Assembly: GCA_021821565.1 (NCBI GenBank)
Contig: JAKACI010000046.1
Span: 1 to 8,923 of the forward strand
DNA from: a bacterium
GTDB taxonomy: Bacteria > SZUA-79 > Acidulodesulfobacterales > Acidulodesulfobacteraceae
Reading direction: 5' to 3'
Length of the DNA: 8,923 bases
How positions within the stretch are numbered: position 1 is the first letter of the stretch; each line of letters starts with the position of its first letter. Of the stretch, positions 1-7,249 are shown piece by piece. The notes below the pieces were generated by a model. That model made no database searches. It had not been told where the DNA came from and saw only the letters and a list, made by a program, of their open reading frames with translations. The translations under genes were made by a program, and so were the position numbers.

Positions 1-1121
1 TAGGATCCGGCGTTATAGAGGCTCAAAGCATATTGATAGGAGGCGAGCCGGGTATCGGCAAATCGACATTGATGCTTCAAGTATCAAGCCAATTGGCGCA
101 ATCAGGTCTTAAAATTTTATATATTTCGACGGAAGAATCTATAAGCCAGCTTCTTTCAAGAGCTAAAAGATTAAAAACCGTTTCGCCTAATATGTTTTTG
201 CTTGCTATTAATGAAATAGGCGAGATTTTATATATTATCAACAATAACGATTATGATTTTATTATTATTGATTCAATTCAGAGAGTTACTTCCCCTGAAT
301 CTGATAAAGCATACGGAAGTCCAAATTCTCTGAGGCAAATTTCCCATGAAATTATAACTGCATGTCTTGAAAAAGGATGCGGTGTTTTTTTGGTGGGGCA
401 TGTAACTAAAGAAGGTTTGTTTGCAGGTCCTAAAACATTAGAGCATATAGTGGATACTGTTTTATATTTTGATTCAAATAAGAGCGATTCTTACCGCGTG
501 TTAAGATGCTATAAAAACAGATTCGGTTCTACAAACGAGATTGGAATTTTTGAAATGACAGAAAACGGGCTTTCAGGAGTGAAAAACCCGTCGGGATATT
601 TTATTAATCAAAGGCAGGAAGGTTCAGCCGGTTCCGTTATTTCTGCATGTCTTGAAGGGAGCAGGTCATTGCTTGTAGAGGTGCAGGCTCTTATAGTTCA
701 TTCTTATATGCCTGTGCCTAAAAGGGTTTGTCTCGGGATTGACGGCGGGAGAGTGTCTATTATTGCGGCTGTTTTAGAAAAAAAAGAAGGTATTAAATTG
801 TCCTCAAAAGAGATATATATTAAAATTGCAGGCGGTTTGAGCATACAGGAGCCTTCAATAGATTTGCCGCTTGCGCTTGCTATTCTTTCAAGCTATAACG
901 AGAAACCTCTTCCTTCAAACTTTATTGCTTTTGGAGAAATAGGTCTTACGGGAGAAATCAGAGGCGTGAATAATCCTTCTTCAAGAGTCAGAGAAGCCAA
1001 AAATTTAGGATTTACCGATGTTATTTTACCCGATGTAAATATTAAAGAGGTTAAAGTAATAAAAGATATTAATTTTCATCCTGTTTCTAAGTTAAAAAAA
1101 ATCATTGAATATTTAATTTAA
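1..1121 (+). CDS. radA: RadA (Sms) DNA repair ATPase, 5'-truncated
   Basis: RadA is a RecA-like ATPase that helps branch migration and resolution of recombination intermediates. The reading frame (codons from base 3) is open to the window edge, so the start and the N-terminal four-cysteine zinc finger are missing, probably some 80-90 residues. About 372 residues remain. Counting from the first full codon, the Walker A motif GEPGIGKST is at residues 14-22, Walker B (FIIID) near 86-90, and the RadA-specific KNRFG motif at 171-175. The C-terminal ~150 residues form the Lon-protease-like domain, with the segment GGLSIQEPSIDLPLALAI typical of RadA. The TTG at 33 lies inside the conserved strand before Walker A, so it is an internal leucine and not a start. 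No intrinsic terminator follows the TAA stop. Identity is firm; only the 5' end is unknown. Confidence 0.97.
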   Translation, partial: GSGVIEAQSILIGGEPGIGKSTLMLQVSSQLAQSGLKILYISTEESISQLLSRAKRLKTVSPNMFLLAINEIGEILYIINNNDYDFIIIDSIQRVTSPESDKAYGSPNSLRQISHEIITACLEKGCGVFLVGHVTKEGLFAGPKTLEHIVDTVLYFDSNKSDSYRVLRCYKNRFGSTNEIGIFEMTENGLSGVKNPSGYFINQRQEGSAGSVISACLEGSRSLLVEVQALIVHSYMPVPKRVCLGIDGGRVSIIAAVLEKKEGIKLSSKEIYIKIAGGLSIQEPSIDLPLALAILSSYNEKPLPSNFIAFGEIGLTGEIRGVNNPSSRVREAKNLGFTDVILPDVNIKEVKVIKDINFHPVSKLKKIIEYLI

Positions 1122-1245
1122 GTAAAATAAAATAATAAGAATTTAACTTTTAATTAATTATGGAGGCGTTTAAGTTTGAATTTATAGATTTTTGTATATT
1201 TAACTTCTTGATTTAACTTTTATAGATTTAAACCGACGGGCTAAT
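1122..1245. other. radA-ispB intergenic gap with short direct repeats
   Basis: This 124-nt spacer is AT-rich and holds no convincing gene, terminator or promoter. It contains a 12-bp direct repeat, ATTTAACTTTTA, at 1141-1152 and 1211-1222, and an 11-bp direct repeat, TTTATAGATTT, at 1181-1191 and 1219-1229. A strong Shine-Dalgarno-like GGAGG at 1162-1166 has no productive start after it: the TTG at 1176 reaches a stop after three codons. An 18-codon ATG frame (1160-1216) overlaps this GGAGG but has no ribosome binding site of its own. Confidence 0.7.
1141..1163 (+). repeat. Shared TTAATTAAT-centred element, copy 1
   Basis: This stretch reads ATTTAACT, then TTTAATTAAT, then TATGG. It matches the stretch at 2353-2375 upstream of lysA at 20 of 23 positions, and its core (TTAATTAATTAT at 1150-1161) recurs at 3736-3747 just before the dapA ribosome binding site. 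The core is palindromic. Function is unknown; a regulatory site, a small dispersed repeat, or chance similarity in AT-rich DNA are all possible. Confidence 0.4.
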
Positions 1246-2217
1246 TTGTTTGATATCAATTTTATAGAAGATGATTTAAATAAAGTAGAAAAACAATTTG
1301 ATATTTATTTAATGTCTGAAACCCCTTTAATTAATAAAGTCGCAAAATACGTTATATCAAGCGGAGGTAAAAGAATAAGACCTTCATTAGTTTTGCTTTG
1401 CGCAAAACTATGCGGATATACGGGCGAAGACCATATATTGCTTGCTACGGTTATAGAATTTATCCATACTGCAACGCTTCTTCACGACGATGTTGTGGAC
1501 AGCGCTCTTTTAAGAAGAGGACAGAGTTCAGCCAATATAGTATTTGGCAGTGAAGCATCAGTTTTAGTAGGGGATTATTTATTTGCCAAATCTTTTGAGA
1601 TACTTTCAAAAATAAATAATCTAAAAATAATATCGGCTTATGCAGATGCTACGACACTGATGGCTGAAGGCGAAGTTAAAGAATTAGTTAAAACAGCAGA
1701 TATTAATACTGCCGAAGACGAATATTTAGATATAATTATTAAAAAAACAGCCGTTCTTTTTGCATGCGCTTCACAGGCAGGAGCTATTATATCAGGCAAA
1801 GGCGCGGAATCGGAATATGAACAAAATCTTTATGAGTACGGTTTAAATATAGGCATAGCTTTTCAGTTAATGGACGATACTTTAGACTATACTTCGAAAA
1901 ATAAAGAATTTGGAAAATTTATAGGAAACGATTTAAAAGAAGGGAAAATTACATTACCCGTTATTCATACTCTTGAAAGATGCACCGACCAAGAAAAAGA
2001 AGATTTTAAAGAGATAATATTCAAAAAAAAGATTACGAAAAACGATTTAAATAATGTTTTAAAACTTATAAACAAATATAATTCTATTGAATATACTATC
2101 GAAAAGGCTAATCAATCAATAGAAAAAGCAAAATATAATTTGCGAAAATTTGAAAATTCAATAATAAAAGAAAGCTTAATAGAACTTGCAAATTATGTTG
2201 TAGAAAGAAAATTGTAA
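1246..2217 (+). CDS. ispB: Long-chain trans-polyprenyl diphosphate synthase (IspB type)
   Basis: This enzyme condenses isopentenyl diphosphate onto an allylic primer to make the long side chain of quinones. The 323-residue protein has the full family pattern: GGKRIRP at 40-46 (pyrophosphate binding), the first Asp-rich motif DDVVD at 81-85 followed by RRG at 90-92, GDYLFA near 109-114, KT at 167-168, and the second Asp-rich motif QLMDDTLDY at 207-215. The segment before the first motif, FIHTATLLH, is that of octaprenyl/heptaprenyl synthases; small residues there (T, A) rather than aromatics suggest a long product. The exact chain length cannot be read. The start is TTG at 1246: the frame is closed by TAA at 1201, no ATG or GTG lies between, and the next ATG (1312) would remove conserved N-terminal helix. 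The ribosome binding site is weak (ACGGG at 1236-1240). The neighbouring genes give no help with the quinone type. Confidence 0.92.
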   Translation: MFDINFIEDDLNKVEKQFDIYLMSETPLINKVAKYVISSGGKRIRPSLVLLCAKLCGYTGEDHILLATVIEFIHTATLLHDDVVDSALLRRGQSSANIVFGSEASVLVGDYLFAKSFEILSKINNLKIISAYADATTLMAEGEVKELVKTADINTAEDEYLDIIIKKTAVLFACASQAGAIISGKGAESEYEQNLYEYGLNIGIAFQLMDDTLDYTSKNKEFGKFIGNDLKEGKITLPVIHTLERCTDQEKEDFKEIIFKKKITKNDLNNVLKLINKYNSIEYTIEKANQSIEKAKYNLRKFENSIIKESLIELANYVVERKL

Positions 2218-2300
2218 TTACTTAATTAATTAATTAATAATCACTTACATATAATAGAATATTTATATAATATTATTGAACAGAAAGAAAATTGTAATTA
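2202..2300 (+). repeat. 19-bp direct repeat copying the ispB 3' end
   Basis: The 19 bases AGAAAGAAAATTGTAATTA occur at 2202-2220, covering the last ispB codons and its TAA stop, and again at 2282-2300 inside the spacer, 80 bp downstream. The match is exact and then breaks off on both sides. The second copy is not in a coding frame of any size. It looks like the trace of a local duplication, though a shared functional sequence cannot be excluded. Confidence 0.8.
2222..2237. repeat. (TTAA)4 tetranucleotide run
   Basis: Four perfect tandem copies of TTAA form a 16-bp self-complementary tract five bases after the ispB stop. It continues as TAATAATCA, which resembles the end of the shared element found in three other places. 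Such a run is prone to length change by replication slippage. Confidence 0.8.
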
Positions 2301-2352
2301 ATGTTTTTAAATTATTATTTAAGTTATTGAGTTTATAAGTTATTAGATCGTT

Positions 2353-2375
2353 ATTTAACTATTAATTAATCATCG
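2353..2375 (+). repeat. Shared TTAATTAAT-centred element, copy 2
   Basis: This stretch reads ATTTAACT, then ATTAATTAAT, then CATCG. It is 20/23 identical to 1141-1163 in the previous gap and shares its palindromic core with the dapA leader. It ends 29 bases before the lysA ATG, ahead of the ribosome binding site. Confidence 0.4.
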
Positions 2376-2404
2376 CCATACGCGAAAAAAAGGAATTGCT
2401 TGAT

Positions 2405-3661
2405 ATGAACGATTTTATTTTTAGAGACAACGAGCTTTATTGCGAATCCATTCCTGTAAAAAAAATTGCGGAAGAAGTAGGGACGCCTTTTTACTTATAT
2501 TCATTAGCTACTATTAAAAGACATTTTAAAGCTTTCAATGAAAGTTCAAAAGTTATGGATTCTATTGTGTGTTTTAGCGTTAAAGCTAATTCTAATATAG
2601 CAATTTTAAATGTTTTGTTTAAATTAGGCTGGGGAGCCGATATTGTATCGGGAGGAGAATTATTCAGAGCAATAAAAGCAGGCGTTGATACGTCTAAAGT
2701 TGTTTATTCAGGCGTAGGCAAAACAGCCGGTGAAATAGAATTCGCATTAAATTCCGATATTTTAATGTTTAATATTGAATCTATGTCCGAGCTGTATCTT
2801 ATAAATAAAATTGCAGAGAATATGGGGGAAAAAGCAAGAATTTCTTTTAGAGTCAATCCGGATGTAGATCCTAAAACGCATCCTTATATATCTACAGGAA
2901 TGAAGAAAAATAAATTCGGTATTAATATTAAGCATGCATTAGAAAGCTATGAAGAAGCTAAAAAATTAAACAATATTGAAGCCGTCGGTCTTGATTGCCA
3001 CATAGGCTCTCAGTTAACCGAAGTTGCTCCTTTTGATGATGCGGTAAAAATTATTAAAGATTTGCTGCTGAAACTAAATAAAAAAGGTTTTAATATACAA
3101 TATGTAGATCTTGGCGGAGGTCTCGGTATAACTTATGAAAATGAAATGCCCCCTCACCCTTCTACATATATGAATTCTATTAAAGATATTCTTGAAGGCT
3201 ACAAAGGCAAGGTGATTTTTGAACCCGGCAGGGTTATTATAGGCAACAGCGGAGCATTTATAACAAAAGTCATATACAATAAAAGCACCGGACATAAAAA
3301 TTTTATCATAGTGGACGGCGGAATGAATGACCTGATACGTCCTGCTCTGTATGAAGCTTACCATGAAATTATCCCTGTAATTAAAAAAACAGGTTCCAGA
3401 GTAAAAGCCGATGTTGTCGGTCCTATATGCGAATCCGCAGATTTTCTTGGAAAAGAAAGGACTTTTCATTCTATTGACGAAGGCGATTTTTTAGCGGTTC
3501 TCAGCGCGGGGGCATATGGATTTTCTATGTCTTCAAATTATAATTCGCGTCCGAGAGCGGCGGAAATTTTGGTTGACGGCGATAAATATTATATAATAAG
3601 AAAACGTGAAACATATGAGGATTTAATAGAAAAAGAAAACATTCCTGACTTAAAATTATGA
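2405..3661 (+). CDS. lysA: Diaminopimelate decarboxylase
   Basis: LysA is the PLP enzyme (EC 4.1.1.20) that decarboxylates meso-diaminopimelate to L-lysine in the cytoplasm. The 418-residue protein is of normal length. Visible landmarks are the PLP lysine K60 in FSVKANSN, HIGSQ at 199-203, the phosphate-binding loop GGGLG at 237-241, EPGR at 273-276, the CES motif with the active-site cysteine C342, and the C-terminal GAYGFSMSSNYNSRPR starting at 369. I chose ATG 2405 over the in-frame TTG at 2396. AAGGA at 2390-2394 sits 10 bases before the ATG but only one base before the TTG, which would be unusable. The stop TGA overlaps an ATG (ATGA at 3658-3661). dapA and dapB follow in the same direction, so the lysine/diaminopimelate genes are probably co-transcribed. 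Confidence 0.97.
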   Translation: MNDFIFRDNELYCESIPVKKIAEEVGTPFYLYSLATIKRHFKAFNESSKVMDSIVCFSVKANSNIAILNVLFKLGWGADIVSGGELFRAIKAGVDTSKVVYSGVGKTAGEIEFALNSDILMFNIESMSELYLINKIAENMGEKARISFRVNPDVDPKTHPYISTGMKKNKFGINIKHALESYEEAKKLNNIEAVGLDCHIGSQLTEVAPFDDAVKIIKDLLLKLNKKGFNIQYVDLGGGLGITYENEMPPHPSTYMNSIKDILEGYKGKVIFEPGRVIIGNSGAFITKVIYNKSTGHKNFIIVDGGMNDLIRPALYEAYHEIIPVIKKTGSRVKADVVGPICESADFLGKERTFHSIDEGDFLAVLSAGAYGFSMSSNYNSRPRAAEILVDGDKYYIIRKRETYEDLIEKENIPDLKL

Positions 3662-3768
3662 ATAGTATTAATAAAATCATAGTTATCGTAGTTTATGCAT
3701 ATTGTTATTGTTTTAATTATTGTTTTATTGCCAAATTAATTAATTATCGGGAGAAAAGAGATGTTTAA
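3658..3768 (+). CDS. Doubtful 36-codon hydrophobic small ORF bridging lysA and dapA
   Basis: This frame starts with ATG overlapping the lysA stop (ATGA) and ends with TAA 8 bases inside dapA, filling the spacer exactly. The predicted peptide starts MNSINKIIVIVVYAYCYCF, continues as a hydrophobic stretch to about residue 28, and ends with a charged tail (YREKRDV). That would fit one membrane segment or a leader whose translation couples lysA to dapA. Against it: there is no Shine-Dalgarno sequence before the ATG, and the YCFN/YCFI part is a 12-bp tandem duplication. Low-complexity AT-rich DNA readily yields such hydrophobic frames, and dapA has a good ribosome binding site of its own. I recognise no family. 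Confidence 0.2.
   Translation: MNSINKIIVIVVYAYCYCFNYCFIAKLINYREKRDV
3705..3728 (+). repeat. Tandem 12-bp duplication in lysA-dapA spacer
   Basis: TTATTGTTTTAA (3705-3716) is followed directly by TTATTGTTTTAT (3717-3728), identical at 11 of 12 bases. A partial third copy (ATTGTTATTG) lies just upstream. This looks like a slippage product. Confidence 0.75.
3736..3749 (+). repeat. Shared TTAATTAAT-centred element, copy 3
   Basis: TTAATTAATTATCG here shares 12 bases exactly with 1150-1161 in the radA-ispB gap and 12 of 14 with 2362-2375 upstream of lysA. In this copy the element runs straight into the dapA ribosome binding site, ending 11 bases before the dapA ATG. Confidence 0.4.
3749..3753 (+). 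promoter_or_regulatory. Ribosome binding site of dapA
   Basis: GGGAG lies seven bases before the dapA ATG. It is the clearest Shine-Dalgarno sequence in the window that serves a gene, so dapA need not depend on translation from upstream. Confidence 0.75.
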
Positions 3769-4633
3769 AGGAGTTTATACGGCTATCGTCACACCTTTTA
3801 AGTCAAATAAAATAGATGAAAATTCCCTTGAAAAATTAATTGAATTTCAAATAAAAAACGGAGTGAGCGGTATTGTAGCGTGCGGAAGTACGGGGGAATC
3901 GGCTACTCTTTCATTTGAAGAGCATATTAGAGTTATTGAGCTGGCGGCAAAATTTGCTTCAGGACGGGTCAAGGTTGTTGCAGGAACAGGGTCTAATAAC
4001 ACAAATGAAGCGGTTGAACTTGTAAAAGAAGCTGAAAAACTTAATATAGACGGGCATTTACAAATTACCCCATATTATAATAAGCCGACGCAGGAAGGTC
4101 TTTATCTTCATTTTAAGAAGATATCCGAAAATGCAAAATTGCCTATAATTTTATATAATGTTCCGACAAGAACCGCGGTTAATATTTTACCTGAGACGGT
4201 TCTAATGCTTGCTAAGATTGACAACATTAAAGGAATTAAAGAAGCAAGCGGCTCAATTGAGCAGGTTACGGCAATTTTAAGAAGCGCGCCTGAAGATTTT
4301 TATTTGCTGTCGGGTGATGATGCAATGACGCTGCCTATAATTGCAATAGGCGGACACGGCGTAATATCTACCGTTTCAAATGTTGCTCCGAAAGATATGT
4401 CGCTTATGGCAGACTATTGCTTTAAGGGCGATTATAAAAGCGCAAGAAAATTAAACTTTAAATTATTGCCTTTAATACGTGCTATGTTCATAGAAACTAA
4501 TCCTATTCCCGTAAAAAAAGCCTTAAATATTATGGGGTTTATTGAGAATGAAATAAGATTGCCTTTATCGGATGCGGCAGGTTCAACGATTGAGAAGATA
4601 AATCAGGCTTTAAAGGATTATGGAATAATCTAA
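3761..4633 (+). CDS. dapA: 4-hydroxy-tetrahydrodipicolinate synthase
   Basis: DapA (EC 4.3.3.7) condenses pyruvate with aspartate semialdehyde, the committed step to diaminopimelate and lysine. The 290-residue TIM-barrel protein has the normal length. The Schiff-base lysine is K160 (GIKEASG). The proton-relay residues are T44 (GSTGES), Y106 (ITPYYNKPTQEG) and Y132 (LYNVPTRT), and R137 binds the substrate carboxylate. SGDDAMTLP and GGHGVISTVSN follow in order. The segment IDGHLQITPYYN has H and Q where most DapA proteins have small or hydrophobic residues, a minor oddity. dapB follows after 54 nt, within the same likely operon. Lysine feedback cannot be judged from sequence alone. Confidence 0.97.
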   Translation: MFKGVYTAIVTPFKSNKIDENSLEKLIEFQIKNGVSGIVACGSTGESATLSFEEHIRVIELAAKFASGRVKVVAGTGSNNTNEAVELVKEAEKLNIDGHLQITPYYNKPTQEGLYLHFKKISENAKLPIILYNVPTRTAVNILPETVLMLAKIDNIKGIKEASGSIEQVTAILRSAPEDFYLLSGDDAMTLPIIAIGGHGVISTVSNVAPKDMSLMADYCFKGDYKSARKLNFKLLPLIRAMFIETNPIPVKKALNIMGFIENEIRLPLSDAAGSTIEKINQALKDYGII

Positions 4634-4687
4634 ACGGATATTATCGTAAACTATTTTTTAAATTAATTTTTTAAAAGGTTAAAATAA

Positions 4688-5536
4688 ATGGATAAAACAG
4701 CAGTAATAGTATGCGGCGGCAGCGGTAAAATGGGGCAATCCATAATTTCTCTGATTGAAGAAGTTCAATATCAAGAACTTATAATTATCGGAAGCGTTGA
4801 TATTAATTATTTAGAAAATATAACTAAAAAACCGATAAATATTAAAGATGTAGAAGATAAGAAAACCTCTTTCGGCAAATTTATTACCTTGAAAGAAGCC
4901 CTCCATTTTACGTCGTCTATAAAGAAAAGAATTATTATCGATTTTACTTCAAGGCAGTCTTCATTGATTCATGCCGAAGAAGCTATGCTGTATAACGTTC
5001 CGATAGTTATAGGCTCAACAGGATTTAACGAAGAAGATATGATTAAAATAACAGGATATTCAAAGCATATGCCTGTGGTTTTATCGGGAAATATGAGCCT
5101 CGGAATTAATGTTTTATTAAACATTATCTATAATACTTCTAAATATTTAGGCAAGGATTATGACTGCGAAATAATAGAAATGCATCACAGACATAAAAAA
5201 GATGCTCCGAGCGGAACGGCGTTAATGCTTGCCAATGCGGTGGCAGAGGAAAGAAAACTTGACCTCAAAGAATCTGCCGTTTATGGAAGATGCGGGGAAA
5301 TAGGCGAAAGATTTAAAAATGAAATAGGCATATCTTCCGTAAGGGCGGGTGATATAATAGGCGAACATAAAGTAATTTTTGCAGGTAATGATGAAGTTAT
5401 AGAAATAACGCATAAAGCAATATCCCGAAATAATTTTGCAAGAGGCGCGATTAAAGCGGCTTTATGGATTAAAGACAAAAAAGCGGGATTTTATGATATG
5501 AGAGACGTATTAGGTTTAGAAAATACTCATGAATAG
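4688..5536 (+). CDS. dapB: 4-hydroxy-tetrahydrodipicolinate reductase
   Basis: DapB (EC 1.17.1.8) reduces the DapA product to tetrahydrodipicolinate with NAD(P)H. The 282-residue protein starts with a Rossmann fold, GGSGKMG at 10-16. It then shows IIDFT at 83-87, GSTGF at 109-113 and SGNMSLGIN at 133-141. The catalytic signature [15 protein letters not shown] is at 164-178, with H166 and K170 matching the acid and substrate-binding residues H159 and K163 of E. coli DapB. The acidic D38 after the second strand is followed by Ile, not the Arg (R39) that E. coli DapB uses for the NADPH phosphate, which hints at NADH use (inference). AAAAGG at 4673-4678 lies nine bases before the ATG. The last two codons and stop overlap the first bases of pyrG, so the two are probably translated in a coupled way. 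Confidence 0.97.
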   Translation: MDKTAVIVCGGSGKMGQSIISLIEEVQYQELIIIGSVDINYLENITKKPINIKDVEDKKTSFGKFITLKEALHFTSSIKKRIIIDFTSRQSSLIHAEEAMLYNVPIVIGSTGFNEEDMIKITGYSKHMPVVLSGNMSLGINVLLNIIYNTSKYLGKDYDCEIIEMHHRHKKDAPSGTALMLANAVAEERKLDLKESAVYGRCGEIGERFKNEIGISSVRAGDIIGEHKVIFAGNDEVIEITHKAISRNNFARGAIKAALWIKDKKAGFYDMRDVLGLENTHE

Positions 5537-7214
5537 TAAAACAAAATATATATTTGTAACAGGAGGAGTCGTCTCAAGTCTCGGTAAAGGGATAGCGTCA
5601 TCTTCTATAGGCGCACTTCTGGAAGCAAGAGGTTTAAGTATTACTATACAGAAACTTGATCCGTATATAAATGTTGACCCAGGCACGATGAATCCGTTTC
5701 AGCATGGAGAAGTTTTTGTAACAGACGACGGAGCAGAAACGGACCTTGATTTAGGACATTACGAAAGATTTACTTCTCTTTCTTTGACAAAAATAAATAA
5801 TTTTACCAGCGGGCAGGTATATGATACCGTTATAAATAACGAAAGAAAAGGAATTTATCTTGGAAAAACAGTGCAGGTTATTCCGCATATTACAGACCAG
5901 ATTAAAAAAAATATCATTAAGGTTTCAGAAAAAAAAGATGTTGCAATAATAGAAATAGGAGGAACTGTCGGAGATATTGAAAGTTTACCTTTTCTTGAAG
6001 CAATAAGGCAGTTTAAATTAGATAAAGGTAGAGAGAATGTTCTTTATGTGCATCTTACTCTTGTGCCGTATATTGGTACCTCGGATGAGTTAAAAACAAA
6101 ACCTACCCAGCATTCCGTAAAAGAATTAAGGGCGATAGGGATAGAGCCTAATATAATAATATGCAGGGCAGACAGGCTTCTTCCTGACGATATTAGAGCT
6201 AAAATAGCTTTATTCTGTAATGTAGAGCAGGATGCTGTTATTACCGCAAAAGACGAAAAAAGCATTTACGATGTTCCTTTAAGTTTACATAAACAAGGAC
6301 TTGATGTAAAAATAATCGAATATTTGAATATTTGGGCGAAATCTCCAGATTTAAGCGCATGGTCAAAAATTTCAAAGGGTCTTAAAAATGCAAAAAATTC
6401 TGCAGCAATCGGTATTATAGGAAAATATGTAGACCTTAAAGAATCTTATAAAAGTTTAAATGAAAGTCTGATCCATGGAGGTCTTGCAAATAATGCCTCG
6501 GTAGATATTATATATTTTAATTCAGAAGATTTTGAAGGAGACTGTGATAAAGTTGAAGAAGCGCTTAAAAAATTGTCTTGCTGCGGCGGTATCTTAGTTC
6601 CTGGCGGTTTTGGTTTAAGAGGTATTGCCGGTATGATTAACGCTATAACATATGCGCGAATTAACGATATTCCTTATTTCGGTATTTGTCTCGGAATGCA
6701 GCTTATGACTGTTGAATACGCCAGAAATGTTCTAGGTCTCAAAGAGGCAGATTCTTTAGAGTTTAATGAAAATACGACTGATCCCGTTATCAGTTTAATG
6801 GAAAACCAAAAAAATATAGGCAAAATGGGCGGAACTATGCGTCTTGGCGCTTATCCCTGCGTTCTTAAGAAAAATACGCTTGCCTATAATGTTTATTATA
6901 AAAATTCCAAAGCGCTAAATAACGGCAACAATAAGAATATCGTAAAGACAAATCAGGACGGTTTGGTTTATATTTCCGAAAGACACAGGCATAGATTTGA
7001 ATTTAATAATAAATATAAAGAAATATTTAATGACGGAAAGTTTACATTTTCAGGGCTTTCCCCTGACGGCAGATTGGTTGAAATATGCGAATTATCCGGC
7101 TATAGATGGTTTCTTGGCTGTCAATTTCATCCTGAATTTAAATCGTCTCCATTGTCGCCTCATCCATTATTTAAAGAATTTGTTGCGGCAGCCATTAAAT
7201 ATAAAAAGAAATAA
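5529..7214 (+). CDS. pyrG: CTP synthase (glutamine-hydrolysing)
   Basis: PyrG (EC 6.3.4.2) aminates UTP to CTP using glutamine. The N-terminal synthase domain has the P-loop region [10 protein letters not shown] (12-21), [19 protein letters not shown] (44-62), [12 protein letters not shown] (141-152) and [12 protein letters not shown] (189-200). The class I glutaminase domain has GICLGMQ with nucleophile C387 and the catalytic pair H534 and E536 (QFHPEF). At 561 residues it is somewhat longer than E. coli PyrG (545). Much of the excess is an Asn/Lys-rich stretch at about 458-480, between the RLGAYPC segment and ERHRHR (484-489), where homologues have only a few residues. The ATG lies inside the end of dapB (8-nt overlap) with no Shine-Dalgarno sequence at a useful distance, so translation is probably coupled to dapB. 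CTP is needed downstream for CMP-Kdo, which fits the kds genes that follow. Confidence 0.97.
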   Translation: MNSKTKYIFVTGGVVSSLGKGIASSSIGALLEARGLSITIQKLDPYINVDPGTMNPFQHGEVFVTDDGAETDLDLGHYERFTSLSLTKINNFTSGQVYDTVINNERKGIYLGKTVQVIPHITDQIKKNIIKVSEKKDVAIIEIGGTVGDIESLPFLEAIRQFKLDKGRENVLYVHLTLVPYIGTSDELKTKPTQHSVKELRAIGIEPNIIICRADRLLPDDIRAKIALFCNVEQDAVITAKDEKSIYDVPLSLHKQGLDVKIIEYLNIWAKSPDLSAWSKISKGLKNAKNSAAIGIIGKYVDLKESYKSLNESLIHGGLANNASVDIIYFNSEDFEGDCDKVEEALKKLSCCGGILVPGGFGLRGIAGMINAITYARINDIPYFGICLGMQLMTVEYARNVLGLKEADSLEFNENTTDPVISLMENQKNIGKMGGTMRLGAYPCVLKKNTLAYNVYYKNSKALNNGNNKNIVKTNQDGLVYISERHRHRFEFNNKYKEIFNDGKFTFSGLSPDGRLVEICELSGYRWFLGCQFHPEFKSSPLSPHPLFKEFVAAAIKYKKK

Positions 7215-7247
7215 AAATATATAATAAATATATAATAAATATATAAC
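7215..7247. repeat. Three tandem 11-bp AT repeats before kdsA
   Basis: The unit AAATATATAAT occurs at 7215-7225 and 7226-7236 exactly, and at 7237-7247 with a C in the last position. The array begins directly after the pyrG stop and ends two bases before the kdsA ATG, so it fills the spacer and leaves no Shine-Dalgarno sequence. The period is about one helical turn. Confidence 0.85.
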
Positions 7248-7249
7248 AT

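Larger units (their letters stand above)
2218..2404. other. ispB-lysA intergenic gap, repeat-rich
   Basis: This 187-nt spacer has no gene. It holds a TTAA run, the second copy of the 19-bp repeat, and two AATATT palindromes at 2258-2263 and 2269-2274, one helical turn apart. The shared TTAATTAAT element and the lysA ribosome binding site also lie here. A TATAAT at 2250-2255 has no good -35 box at the usual distance. A TTGAAC at 2276-2281 is followed 17 bases later only by a poor TAATGT. A promoter for lysA may lie here but I cannot place it. There is no GC-rich terminator hairpin. Confidence 0.6.

Noticed and set aside
33..35. TTG at 33 as a start for the first gene
   Set aside because: The frame is open to the window edge and the upstream codons (GSGVIEAQSI) fit the RadA strand leading into Walker A, so this is an internal codon.
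1176..1200. TTGAAT and TATATT in the radA-ispB gap as a promoter
   Set aside because: The spacer is only 13 bases, too short for a sigma-70 type promoter, and such hexamers are common in this composition.
2396..2404. TTG at 2396 as the lysA start, adding three residues
   Set aside because: The AAGGA binding site would be only one base away; ATG 2405 has usable spacing.
3074..3469. 131-codon frame on the minus strand inside lysA
   Set aside because: It is antisense to conserved LysA coding sequence, has no family features or binding site, and is best explained as a shadow frame.
5222..5478. Minus-strand frames inside dapB (63 and 65 codons)
   Set aside because: They overlap each other and the conserved catalytic part of DapB; no motif is recognisable.
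6044..6265. Minus-strand frame inside pyrG and a plus-strand frame at 6997-7224
   Set aside because: Both overlap conserved PyrG sequence in another frame and show no independent coding signs.
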